NCBI GenBank assembly: GCA_004525885.1
Contig: SPBV01000015.1
Location: forward strand, 1 to 16,290
From: Nitrosomonadales bacterium
GTDB lineage: Bacteria > Pseudomonadota > Gammaproteobacteria > Burkholderiales > Nitrosomonadaceae
Reading direction: 5' to 3'
DNA length: 16,290 nt
The position numbers were made by a program, and so were the translations under genes. Below are positions 1 through 7,859 of the stretch, one piece after another. The notes beneath the pieces are model-generated. The model was not told the origin of the DNA, searched no databases, and worked only from the letters and a program-made list of their open reading frames with translations. How positions within the stretch are numbered: position 1 is the first letter of the stretch; the number at the start of each line of letters is the position of its first letter.

Positions 1-7
1 ATTTTGA

Positions 8-1039
8 CTAGTTCTTCTTAAATGTAAAGCGTAATCCCAGCTGTACAAATTCGTCCCAAGTGTCCCCTTTTGCGACACCTTTACTGATCTTGTCAATTTT
101 TGTGGTATGCAACAATGCGTCTACTAGCAGTTTTTTACCAAGTCGTCTGGCAGCGGTTTCCATTGTTTTTTGACGGATTCCCCATACTTTAGCTTCGTTC
201 ATCAGCTGTGTGAAAGGTCTACCTGAATTCAGCCCTTTGCGGATCATGATTAATGAGCGAATCTGTGCTGCAAGTATTGTCAGAATTAATGGCGTGGCTG
301 TACCCTCTCCTTGTAACCCTTTCAGCACGAGAGTGTAGCGGGGAATATCTCCTGTCACCATCGCGTCTGACAATTTAAAAACGTCATATCTTGCCACTTC
401 CAGAACCGCATCTTTCACCTGAGTAAATGACAATGTTCCTGGCGGATAGAGTAGTGCGAGTTTCTTAATTTCTTGGTCGGCCGCAAGTAGATTTCCTTCT
501 ACTTTTTCAGCAAAGAACTGCAAAGTGTCTGGGGTAGTTCTCTGATTTTTTATGCTTAGACGTTGACCAATCCAGTCTGGAAGTTGGTTACGTTCCACCA
601 TTGAAACCGAGATCATAGGCCCCATATTCTCAAGAGTCTTGAACCATTTGGTTGTTTTATCTTTCTTTTCTATTTGGGGTAATGTAACTAGCGTGACTGT
701 ATCTGGTGGTAGTGAACAGCAATATTCCTCGATAGCCTTACTACCTTCTTTTCCAGGTTTGCCAGAGGGAACACGTAGATCCATTATTCGTTGCTCACCG
801 AACAGAGACAAACTGTTACCTCTTAGTCGTAAATCTGACCCACTGAACTGATTATCTATTGTAAAAATTTCTCGTTCTATATAACCATTTTGGCGTGCCT
901 TAATACGAATCGAGTCAGCAGCCTCGATGGCTAGTAGTGATTCCCCCCCGTATACAGTATAAAAAGTTAAGAGTTGCTTTTGCAGATGCTGGAAAAGCTG
1001 AGCTGAGTTGGATGGATACGCATAGTTAGCATTTGCCAT
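8..1039 (-). CDS. holA: DNA polymerase III subunit delta
   Basis: This is the delta subunit of the DNA polymerase III clamp loader, which opens the beta sliding clamp during its loading onto primed DNA. The 343-residue product has the family's opening strand and P-loop-like segment, YTVYGGESLLA at residues 27-37, followed by the helical AAA+-like body and a C-terminal collar domain (region around LKGLQGEGTATPLILTILAAQIR, here given only as a landmark). Length matches the family. I place the start at the ATG at 1039 because GGAAA at 1048-1052 sits 8 nt upstream as a ribosome site; a TTG at 1054 would add five residues and would use that same GGAAA as coding sequence. The gene is last in leuS-lptE-holA, 73 bp after lptE, an arrangement common in Proteobacteria. 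The family is clear from sequence; membership of the same transcript is inferred. Confidence 0.95.
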   Translation of the reverse strand: MANANYAYPSNSAQLFQHLQKQLLTFYTVYGGESLLAIEAADSIRIKARQNGYIEREIFTIDNQFSGSDLRLRGNSLSLFGEQRIMDLRVPSGKPGKEGSKAIEEYCCSLPPDTVTLVTLPQIEKKDKTTKWFKTLENMGPMISVSMVERNQLPDWIGQRLSIKNQRTTPDTLQFFAEKVEGNLLAADQEIKKLALLYPPGTLSFTQVKDAVLEVARYDVFKLSDAMVTGDIPRYTLVLKGLQGEGTATPLILTILAAQIRSLIMIRKGLNSGRPFTQLMNEAKVWGIRQKTMETAARRLGKKLLVDALLHTTKIDKISKGVAKGDTWDEFVQLGLRFTFKKN

Positions 1040-1047
1040 GAAGAATA

Positions 1048-1052
1048 TTTCC
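1048..1052 (-). promoter_or_regulatory. holA ribosome binding site
   Basis: On the minus strand GGAAA lies 8 nt before the ATG at 1039. It favours the ATG start over the in-frame TTG at 1054, which would overlap it. Confidence 0.5.
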
Positions 1053-1112
1053 AATACTACCTGTAAAATTTACAAGAACTCTTGATTTCAATGATATTTT
1101 CTTAAAAAGATA

Positions 1113-1595
1113 TTACTGAGGTTGAGCTTTCGACAACCGTTGTATTATTTGCCAGGCAGCATCCCTATACATTTCACTTGCAAGCATTCTCTCCTCCCCT
1201 TCTTTTGCCAAAACCTGAGCATCTGCAAAGGGCATAATACGGGTCAAGGTAACCACGCTAGTGGGTGCAATTTCAAGCCCCTTTATGTCAATTATGCGAT
1301 ATGAAACCTGATAACGCAGTTGAAATTCACGTACTCTACCACTTCCAGAAATTGACCAGATATGTTTTGTAATTCTTGCATTGGTGATTTGCAATGTAGC
1401 TTCAGCATCCTGCGACTTATCAAGAACCAGTGTTTTGCCACTATTTTGAATAGTGCGTTTAAGCTCTGTAACGATGGGTTGCCCTTCCAAAGCAGAAATA
1501 TATATTGATTTAAATGGGATTGAAGTTGATCCACGCAGCTGAAAACCACAGGCCACGCAAAAAGAACAGAGCACAATCAGTAATATTTTTTTCAT
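1113..1595 (-). CDS. lptE: LPS-assembly lipoprotein LptE
   Basis: LptE is the outer-membrane lipoprotein that plugs the LptD barrel and helps deliver lipopolysaccharide to the cell surface. The 160-residue product begins with a charged MKK and a hydrophobic stretch, then cysteine 16 followed by GFQLRG, the hallmark of LptE right after the lipidated cysteine. The lipobox reads C13-V14-A15-C16, so the usual leucine at -3 is replaced by cysteine. The rest is the small alpha/beta domain typical of the family. GGGGA 6 nt before the ATG is a plausible ribosome site. It lies 29 bp after leuS and 73 bp before holA, the standard leuS-lptE-holA order. Identification rests on the N-terminal motif, length and context; the rest of this family diverges quickly. 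Confidence 0.93.
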   Translation of the reverse strand: MKKILLIVLCSFCVACGFQLRGSTSIPFKSIYISALEGQPIVTELKRTIQNSGKTLVLDKSQDAEATLQITNARITKHIWSISGSGRVREFQLRYQVSYRIIDIKGLEIAPTSVVTLTRIMPFADAQVLAKEGEERMLASEMYRDAAWQIIQRLSKAQPQ

Positions 1596-1624
1596 GGTTT
1601 ATCCCCAATTAAAACCCAGTTTTT

Positions 1625-4246
1625 TTATATAACAATATTTACTAATCTTCCGGGAACTACCACTATTCTTCTTACTACATACCCAGCAACAAATTTTTGT
1701 ACTTGTTCATTATCTAGCGCGACTCGCTCGATAGTTGCGCGTTCGGCATCTTTGACAACGCGTATCTGGCCGCGCAGTTTGCCATTAACCTGTACCATCA
1801 TTTCAATTTCGTCTTGCACTAGCACTGTAAGATCAGCTTCTGGCCACGGTTGATCGAGTAGCTCAGTTCCTGGTTTGAGTTCTCGCCACAACGCATGGCA
1901 GATGTGAGGAACAATGGGTGAGAGCAGAAGCACGATACTTTCTAGTGCCTCTTGCATCAGACTACGGGAAGTTGCATCGGAATCGTGAACTTTGGCGAGA
2001 GCGTTCATTAACTCCATCACGGCAGCAATTGCGGTGTTAAATGTGTGGCGCCTTCCGAGATCATCGTCTACCTTTGCAATAGTTTGATGCAATTGAAAAC
2101 GAATGGTTTTAAGTTCAGTAGAAAGATCATTATTAATTCTAGGTTCAACTATGCCATGTTGAAGATGCTTGTATACTTGTTTCCAAAGCCGATTTAAGAA
2201 ACGGAATGCACCATCTGCTCCTGTATCTGCCCATTCAAGCGTTTGTTCGGGTGGACTTGCAAACATTATGAACAGCCGTGCAGTGTCTGCACCATATACA
2301 TCTACCAGTTTTTGCGGGTCAATGCCATTATTTTTAGATTTTGACATAGTACCAACGCCCCCAAATTCTACAGGCCGGCCATCTTCACGTAGAACTGCGC
2401 CACTACGTTTTCCTTGGTCATCTGTTTGAATATCAACATCAACTGGATTGAAGTAAGTTATGCGCCCAGCTTCTATTTTTCGAAAGAAAATTTCATTTAA
2501 TACCATACCCTGGGTAAGCAAATTCGAGAAAGGCTCATCAAATTTTACCAGTCCAAGATTGCGCATGACCTTACTCCAAAAACGTGAATACAGCAGGTGT
2601 AGAATTGCGTGCTCAATACCACCGATATATTGATCTACTGGCAGCCAATAATCTGTACGTGTATCAGTTATAGTTTTGTCTTGATCAGAACATGTATAGC
2701 GAATGTAATACCAAGATGAGTCAACAAAAGTATCCATCGTATCCGTTTCGCGTCGTGCAGGTTTGCCGCATTGGGGGCAGTCACACGAGTGAAACGACGG
2801 AGTTTCTGCTAATGGATTACAGGAACCATCTGGCACTAAGTTCTCGGGCAATACTACTGGAAGTTGCTCATCCGGAACGGGAACGGTACCGCATGTGTTG
2901 CAATGTACAAGTGGAATTGGGCATCCCCAATAGCGTTGGCGAGAAATACCCCAGTCACGTAAGCGGAATCGGACTTTCTTGCCGCCCAAATCTAAAGTAG
3001 ATAAATCTGAAGCGATAGCATCAACTGCTGTTTGAAAATCCATACCATTATATTTACCAGAATTGATGCATGCTCCTTCCTTGGAACCGTACCAGTCTTT
3101 CCATTGATTGATACTGAATTCAAAATCTGATCCTGATTGGGATCCAATTGGCGCTGAAATAACTTGTTTAATAGGTAGGTTGTATTTCTTCGCAAACTCA
3201 AAATCCCGTTCGTCATGTGCGGGGACAGCCATAACCGCACCTTCGCCGTAGCCCATTAATACATAATTTGCAATCCATACGGGTATTTTTGAGCCGGTGA
3301 GTGGGTGGATAACAAATAACCCTGTGTATATGCCTTTCTTTTCCTGAGTAGCAAGTCCTGTTTCCACTGTAACGTTGTTCTTGCACTCTATGATGAAAGC
3401 AGCTAGAACTTGATTATTTTTTGCTGCATGTAACGCTATTGGGTGCTCTGCTGCCATTGCCACGTAAGTTGTGCCCAGCAAGGTGTCTGCGCGGGTGGTG
3501 AATACTTTTAGCGCTTGCGGCATGTTGGTTGCGGTATCGTTAGGGAAAGTAACATTCACACCGGAACTTTTACCAATCCAATTGGCCTGCATCGTTTTTA
3601 CACGCTCTGGCCAGCCAGACAATTTATCGAGATCACTGAGTAATTCTTCTGCATATTGGGTAATGCTGAGGTAGTAACCTGGAATTTCACGTTTTTCAAT
3701 CAATGCGCCAGTACGCCAACCACGTCCGTCTATCACCTGCTCGTTGGCTAAAACAGTCTGATCCACTGGATCCCAATTTACCACTTGAGTTTTTTTGTAG
3801 GCAATACCCTTTTCCAGCATTCGTAGAAACAGCCATTGGTTCCAGTGGTAGTAGTTTGGCTTACAGGTAGCGAATTCCCTATCCCAATCTATGGCCAGTC
3901 CCAAGCTCTGTAATTGCTTACGCATATAGGTGATGTTGTCATAAGTCCACTTTGCAGGTGGCACTTTGTTTTGTATTGCCGCATTTTCTGCAGGCAGCCC
4001 AAAAGCATCCCAGCCCATGGGTTGCAACACGTTACAACCCTGCATACGATGATAACGTGATAGCAGATCACCAATAGTGTAATTGCGAACATGCCCCATG
4101 TGGAGTTTTCCAGATGGGTAGGGGAACATCGAAAGGCAATAATATTTTTTCTTACCTGGAGTCTCAGCAGCCTTGAAAGCATTGGTTTTGTCCCAGTAAC
4201 GCTGAGCATCTAGTTCAATTTTCTGTGGATTATATTTTTCTTGCAT
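1625..4246 (-). CDS. leuS: leucyl-tRNA synthetase
   Basis: This class I aminoacyl-tRNA synthetase charges tRNA-Leu with leucine and hydrolyses mischarged products. In the 873-residue protein the HIGH signature appears as HMGH at residues 49-52. The inserted CP1 editing domain carries TRADT at 251-255 and DERDFEFA at 345-352, which include the threonine and aspartate known to matter for editing in E. coli LeuRS. Paired cysteines (HCNTC around 448-452 and CDCPQC around 488-493) look like a zinc-binding insert. The KMSKS loop reads TMSKS at 633-637, and a C-terminal anticodon-binding and tRNA-contacting region follows. All key motifs are intact and length is close to the E. coli enzyme (860). 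It is first in a leftward operon with lptE and holA; a -10 box sits 26-31 bp upstream of the ATG. Confidence 0.99.
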   Translation of the reverse strand: MQEKYNPQKIELDAQRYWDKTNAFKAAETPGKKKYYCLSMFPYPSGKLHMGHVRNYTIGDLLSRYHRMQGCNVLQPMGWDAFGLPAENAAIQNKVPPAKWTYDNITYMRKQLQSLGLAIDWDREFATCKPNYYHWNQWLFLRMLEKGIAYKKTQVVNWDPVDQTVLANEQVIDGRGWRTGALIEKREIPGYYLSITQYAEELLSDLDKLSGWPERVKTMQANWIGKSSGVNVTFPNDTATNMPQALKVFTTRADTLLGTTYVAMAAEHPIALHAAKNNQVLAAFIIECKNNVTVETGLATQEKKGIYTGLFVIHPLTGSKIPVWIANYVLMGYGEGAVMAVPAHDERDFEFAKKYNLPIKQVISAPIGSQSGSDFEFSINQWKDWYGSKEGACINSGKYNGMDFQTAVDAIASDLSTLDLGGKKVRFRLRDWGISRQRYWGCPIPLVHCNTCGTVPVPDEQLPVVLPENLVPDGSCNPLAETPSFHSCDCPQCGKPARRETDTMDTFVDSSWYYIRYTCSDQDKTITDTRTDYWLPVDQYIGGIEHAILHLLYSRFWSKVMRNLGLVKFDEPFSNLLTQGMVLNEIFFRKIEAGRITYFNPVDVDIQTDDQGKRSGAVLREDGRPVEFGGVGTMSKSKNNGIDPQKLVDVYGADTARLFIMFASPPEQTLEWADTGADGAFRFLNRLWKQVYKHLQHGIVEPRINNDLSTELKTIRFQLHQTIAKVDDDLGRRHTFNTAIAAVMELMNALAKVHDSDATSRSLMQEALESIVLLLSPIVPHICHALWRELKPGTELLDQPWPEADLTVLVQDEIEMMVQVNGKLRGQIRVVKDAERATIERVALDNEQVQKFVAGYVVRRIVVVPGRLVNIVI

Positions 4247-4261
4247 AGAAGTAATTACCGT

Positions 4262-4304
4262 TAAGCGGATAATTATAACGTGAAGAATGCCTAGTTACCG
4301 CTTA
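4262..4304. repeat. inverted repeat flanking the leuS -10 box
   Basis: TAAGCGG at 4262-4268 is repeated in inverted form as CCGCTTA at 4298-4304, with 29 bp between the arms. The -10 box lies between them. The seven-base arms are perfect. It could be a split operator or chance; no known regulator motif is recognised. Confidence 0.3.
4272..4277 (-). promoter_or_regulatory. leuS promoter -10 box
   Basis: The minus strand reads TATAAT, a perfect sigma-70 -10 hexamer, 26-31 bp upstream of the leuS ATG, which would give a short leader of about 20 nt. The -35 region at 16-18 bp spacing matches TTGACA poorly, so the promoter may be activator-dependent, or the match may be chance in AT-rich DNA. Confidence 0.4.
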
Positions 4305-4356
4305 TAACATGCATTTATTATTACAGTAATATCATATGGATAAAATTACATTTGGC

Positions 4357-4376
4357 TAAGAACAGGGAAGTTCTTA
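4357..4376. repeat. 20-bp inverted repeat upstream of cbbP
   Basis: Arms TAAGAAC (4357-4363) and GTTCTTA (4370-4376) are perfect inverted copies separated by AGGGAA. The symmetrical 20 bp could be a dimeric regulator's operator, or in RNA a seven-pair hairpin with AGGGAA in its loop. It lies about 190 bp before the cbbP ATG. No regulator can be named from the sequence alone. Confidence 0.4.
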
Positions 4377-4553
4377 TGAAATTTGTTGCAAATTATAAGT
4401 TTTCACATGTTATGTTTGATCTCTTGCTCATATATTAATAAAAGCCGTATCATAACAATAAAGAAATTTGACTATTCTGTCATTTGTAATTCTGTTAGGA
4501 TTTGTGGGTTTATGGGCAGTTCTTTTGTCCGTACTATTTATTATTACTGTTTC

Positions 4554-4560
4554 AGGAGAA
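4554..4560 (+). promoter_or_regulatory. cbbP ribosome binding site
   Basis: AGGAGAA lies 7 nt before the ATG at 4568. This strong site decides the start of the phosphoribulokinase and argues against the upstream in-frame ATG at 4502, whose added residues have no family resemblance. Confidence 0.8.
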
Positions 4561-4567
4561 ATCTTGC

Positions 4568-5440
4568 ATGTCAAAAAAACATCCTGTTGTTGCCGTCACA
4601 GGATCGTCTGGTGCTGGCACCTCAACGGTCAAAAACAGTTTTGAACATATTTTTCACCGAGAAAAAATTAATGTTGCTGTAGTAGAAGGTGACAGTTTTC
4701 ATCGCTATGATCGTGATACGATGAAGAAAGCCGTAGCTGAATCAGAGAAAAAGGGTGGTCGCCCCATCAGTCATTTTGGTCCTGACGCTAACGAGTTCAA
4801 GAAACTTGAAATGCTCTTCAAAGAATACGGCAAGAGTGGTAGCGGTAAGACGCGCCTTTATTTACATAATGATAAAGAAGCTGAACCTCACAAACAGAGG
4901 GCGGGTACATTCACTCCTTGGGCATCGATTGCTCGCGGTTCTGATATGCTGTTTTATGAAGGTCTGCACGGTGGTGTAAAGAGTGACACTGCTGATGTCG
5001 CTAAATATGTGGATTTATTGGTAGGAGTTGTTCCAGCCGTTAATCTAGAATGGATTCAGAAAATCCATCGCGATACAAATGCGCGTGGTTATTCGGTGGA
5101 AGCAGTAACTCACACTATCTTGCGACGTATGCACGATTACGTGTATTTCATTACTCCCCAGTTCTCACGTACTCATGTCAATTTTCAGAGGGTGCCGACC
5201 GTGGACACGTCTAACCCATTTATCGCAAGGGAAATTCCAGCATTGGAGGAGAGCTTCTTTGTGATTCGCTTCCGAGATCCCAAAAGTGTAGATTTTCCCT
5301 ATCTGCTTTCCATGATTCATGATTCCTTTATGTCGCGTCCTAACACTATTGTTGTTCCTGGTGGAAAAATGGGACTGTCGATAGAATTAATATTGACGCC
5401 GCTGATTCTAAATTTGGTGGAGAGAAGAAAAAAGAAATAA
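4568..5440 (+). CDS. cbbP: phosphoribulokinase (Calvin cycle)
   Basis: Phosphoribulokinase phosphorylates ribulose 5-phosphate with ATP to give ribulose 1,5-bisphosphate, the CO2 acceptor of RuBisCO. The 290-residue protein has a P-loop GSSGAGTST at 12-20, aspartate 42 in EGDSFHR, and KIHRD at 165-169 followed by arginine 173. These fall at the same numbers as the catalytic and substrate residues known for the Rhodobacter sphaeroides enzyme, and conserved blocks such as FQRVPTVDTSNPFIA and FPYLLSMIH support the bacterial class I (octameric) form. The start at 4568 is set by AGGAGAA and matches family length. No RuBisCO or other cbb gene is visible nearby, so it stands apart from a cbb operon here; it lies divergent to leuS and 116 bp before uvrD. 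The gene is sometimes called prkB. Function is strongly supported; autotrophic growth is inferred. Confidence 0.97.
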   Translation: MSKKHPVVAVTGSSGAGTSTVKNSFEHIFHREKINVAVVEGDSFHRYDRDTMKKAVAESEKKGGRPISHFGPDANEFKKLEMLFKEYGKSGSGKTRLYLHNDKEAEPHKQRAGTFTPWASIARGSDMLFYEGLHGGVKSDTADVAKYVDLLVGVVPAVNLEWIQKIHRDTNARGYSVEAVTHTILRRMHDYVYFITPQFSRTHVNFQRVPTVDTSNPFIAREIPALEESFFVIRFRDPKSVDFPYLLSMIHDSFMSRPNTIVVPGGKMGLSIELILTPLILNLVERRKKK

Positions 5441-5512
5441 ATGGTTATGTAGATTTTCTAGATAAAGGATGTTCTGGCAAATTTTGTTTCTTCCACGGAT
5501 TGGCGAAGGTTG

Positions 5513-5518
5513 TATAAT
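5513..5518 (+). promoter_or_regulatory. possible uvrD -10 box
   Basis: TATAAT occurs 38 bp before the uvrD ATG, in the 116-bp gap after cbbP. No convincing -35 box lies 16-18 bp upstream. It could let uvrD be read separately from cbbP; no terminator hairpin is seen between the two genes. Confidence 0.35.
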
Positions 5519-5556
5519 TTCTGTTTAGAATTTATTCCGGAAGCAGCCTCATTCTA

Positions 5557-7830
5557 ATGTCTCTTTTACTTTCCGGTCTCAATAATGAGCAACTCAAAGC
5601 GGTCACGCTGCCGCATCAGTCAGCCCTAATACTGGCAGGAGCAGGTAGTGGCAAAACACGGGTACTCACTACCCGTATTGCGTATTTAATCCAATCTAGG
5701 CAGGTTAGTCCTCATAGCATATTAGCTGTCACTTTCACCAATAAAGCGGCAAAGGAAATGCTCGCGCGTATTTCCGCTATGCTACCGATCAATATTCAGG
5801 GTATGTGGGTGGGAACTTTTCACGGTTTATGTAACCGCATGTTGCGTGCGCATTATCAGGACGCTGGATTGCCGCGTGTTTTCCAAATTCTTGATTCAGC
5901 AGATCAATTAGCGGTTATAAAGCGCGTCTTAAAAGGTATCGGTGCAGACGACGAAAAATTTCCGCCACGTCAGGTTCAGTGGTTTATCAACAATGCAAAA
6001 GATGAGGGATTAAGAGGGTCACAGGTCGAAGTATACGATGATTTTACGCGTAAGATGGGCGAGTTTTATTCGGCGTACGAGCAGCAGTGTAACAAGGAAG
6101 GCATGGTAGATTTTGCTGAACTTTTGTTGCGTAGTTACGAACTACTTACTCGTAATGAGATTTTGCAGAGGCACTATAGCAGTCGGTTCAATCATATTTT
6201 AGTAGATGAGTTTCAAGATACAAGTCAATTACAATACAAGTGGCTTAAGCTGCTTGCTGGTGTGGAAGCTGCTGTATTTGTAGTGGGTGATGATGACCAA
6301 AGTATCTATGCTTTTCGTGGTGCTAATACCGGTAATATGAAGGATTTCGAGCATGATTTTCATATCTCAAAAATTATTAAACTCGAACAAAACTATCGCT
6401 CACATGGCAACATATTGGATGCGGCTAATACGTTAATACGAAATAACAGTGGACGCTTGGATAAAAACCTATGGACCTCAGAAGGTCACGGGGAGCCATT
6501 AAGAGTGTACAACGCACAGACTGATTTTGATGAGGCCGCTTTCATTGTAAAAGAGGCTAAGTTTTTGCAAGCTGGTGGGGTAAGGTTATCTCAGATAGGA
6601 TTACTTTACCGCTCTAATGCACAATCACGCGTGTTAGAACATGCTTTGTTTAACGCTTCGCTAGCTTACCGCGTATATGGGGGCTTACGTTTCTTTGAAC
6701 GTCAGGAAATCAAACATGCATTGGCATATTTACGGATGATTGCTAACCAGAATGATGATAATGCTTTGTTACGGATTATTAACTTTCCTGCGCGCGGAAT
6801 TGGCATACGTAGTTTGGAACAGTTACAGTTTGATGCCAAGCAGCAGGGGGGGAGCCTATGGCAGGCAGCATTAGAAAAATATAGGGTTGGAGCAATTCCG
6901 ATTCAGGAATCAGAAGACATGGCCTCAGTTTCACACATTGAGAGTAGAAAAGCAGACAAACCAAAAAAAGGACTTAACAGTTTTGTAGTCTTGATTGAGT
7001 CGATGCAGCAAGGTTGCCTAGAGTTGCCGTTGCCTGAAATCGTTGATCATATGTTAGAGCATAGCGGACTTGTGGATTATTACCGTGCTCAGCGCGAAGG
7101 GGCTAACAGGCTTGAAAATTTGAATGAATTGATCAATGCTGCTACTAGTTACATTCAAGAAGCAGATGACGGTAGTCTCGCTACGTTTCTTGCACACGCA
7201 TCGCTGGAAGCGGGGGAACATCAGAGCGGTAATAATCAGGATGCACTCCAATTGATGACTGTGCATTCTGCCAAGGGATTAGAGTTTCATAGTGTTTTTC
7301 TGAGTGGGCTGGAAGAAGGTTTGTTTCCTCACGAGAACAGTCGTAACGAAGTAGGTGGACTAGAGGAGGAGCGTCGTCTAATGTATGTGGCTCTGACTCG
7401 TGCGCAGCGGAGGTTGTATCTAAGTTTTACGCAGAGCCGCATGTTGCATGGCCAGACTCGTTATAACATCCCATCACGTTTTCTAGAAGAAATTCCGGAT
7501 AGCTTACTGGAGTGGTTGCGTCCTGTACAAGAAGAAGTAATCACGCAACAAGTATCAGGAATTATGGAGCAAGAGCTAGGAGCCGCAGATCCGAGGTCTG
7601 GTATGCTGACTCGGAATTCTAAATTCGGGATACAGGATCGCACATTAGGCATTACGGGCATGGAGGCATCGCAATGGCGTATAGGACAAAACGTAGTTCA
7701 CGCTAAGTTCGGAACGGGCATAATCGTCAATTGTGAAGGTGGTGGTTCAGATGCGCGTGTTCAGGTAAAATTCAGTCAAGCTGGAACAAAATGGTTATCG
7801 TTGGAATATGCCAAACTGGTCTCTACCTAA
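5557..7830 (+). CDS. uvrD: DNA helicase II, UvrD/PcrA type
   Basis: UvrD is a 3'-5' superfamily 1 helicase that removes the cut strand in nucleotide excision and mismatch repair and dismantles other complexes on DNA. The 757-residue protein has the motifs in order: Q motif LNNEQLKAV (8-16), Walker A GAGSGKT (28-34), Ia TFTNKAAKEM, II DEFQDT (217-222), III GDDDQSIYAFRGA (244-256), IV QNYRS (278-282), V TVHSAKGLEF and VI RRLMYVALTRAQ (606-617). The C-terminus (about 707-757) resembles the Tudor-like domain that binds RNA polymerase in UvrD/PcrA. A hydrophilic stretch around 446-472 seems longer than in E. coli UvrD. The ribosome site before the ATG is weak. Motifs exclude Rep less firmly than RecB, but the GGLRFFERQEIKHAL block and tail favour UvrD. 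Confidence 0.96.
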   Translation: MSLLLSGLNNEQLKAVTLPHQSALILAGAGSGKTRVLTTRIAYLIQSRQVSPHSILAVTFTNKAAKEMLARISAMLPINIQGMWVGTFHGLCNRMLRAHYQDAGLPRVFQILDSADQLAVIKRVLKGIGADDEKFPPRQVQWFINNAKDEGLRGSQVEVYDDFTRKMGEFYSAYEQQCNKEGMVDFAELLLRSYELLTRNEILQRHYSSRFNHILVDEFQDTSQLQYKWLKLLAGVEAAVFVVGDDDQSIYAFRGANTGNMKDFEHDFHISKIIKLEQNYRSHGNILDAANTLIRNNSGRLDKNLWTSEGHGEPLRVYNAQTDFDEAAFIVKEAKFLQAGGVRLSQIGLLYRSNAQSRVLEHALFNASLAYRVYGGLRFFERQEIKHALAYLRMIANQNDDNALLRIINFPARGIGIRSLEQLQFDAKQQGGSLWQAALEKYRVGAIPIQESEDMASVSHIESRKADKPKKGLNSFVVLIESMQQGCLELPLPEIVDHMLEHSGLVDYYRAQREGANRLENLNELINAATSYIQEADDGSLATFLAHASLEAGEHQSGNNQDALQLMTVHSAKGLEFHSVFLSGLEEGLFPHENSRNEVGGLEEERRLMYVALTRAQRRLYLSFTQSRMLHGQTRYNIPSRFLEEIPDSLLEWLRPVQEEVITQQVSGIMEQELGAADPRSGMLTRNSKFGIQDRTLGITGMEASQWRIGQNVVHAKFGTGIIVNCEGGGSDARVQVKFSQAGTKWLSLEYAKLVST

Positions 7831-7859
7831 TTGAGGAAATTAGCAAAGAATCAACCGGA

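Larger units (their letters stand above)
4247..4567. other. divergent leuS/cbbP intergenic region
   Basis: This 321-bp AT-rich stretch separates divergent leuS and cbbP. It holds a perfect TATAAT for leuS (4272-4277, minus strand), an inverted repeat flanking that box (4262-4304), a second inverted repeat (4357-4376), and a 20-codon reading frame at 4376-4438 with a good ribosome site. I looked for a cbbP promoter and found only isolated half-matches (for example TTGACT at 4468-4473 with no -10 at proper distance). I see no RNA gene or longer coding region here. Confidence 0.6.

Noticed and set aside
639..851. Plus-strand open frame opposite holA, and similar frames opposite leuS, uvrD and thrB
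   Set aside because: They lie wholly within strongly recognised genes on the other strand, have no ribosome sites or family motifs, and are compositional shadows.
4502..4567. Upstream in-frame ATG extending phosphoribulokinase by 22 residues
   Set aside because: The added residues do not resemble the family, and a strong AGGAGAA site lies directly before the ATG at 4568.
7827..7843. CTAATT / AATTAG hairpin across the uvrD stop codon
   Set aside because: Only six AT-rich pairs with no T-run; too weak to call a terminator.
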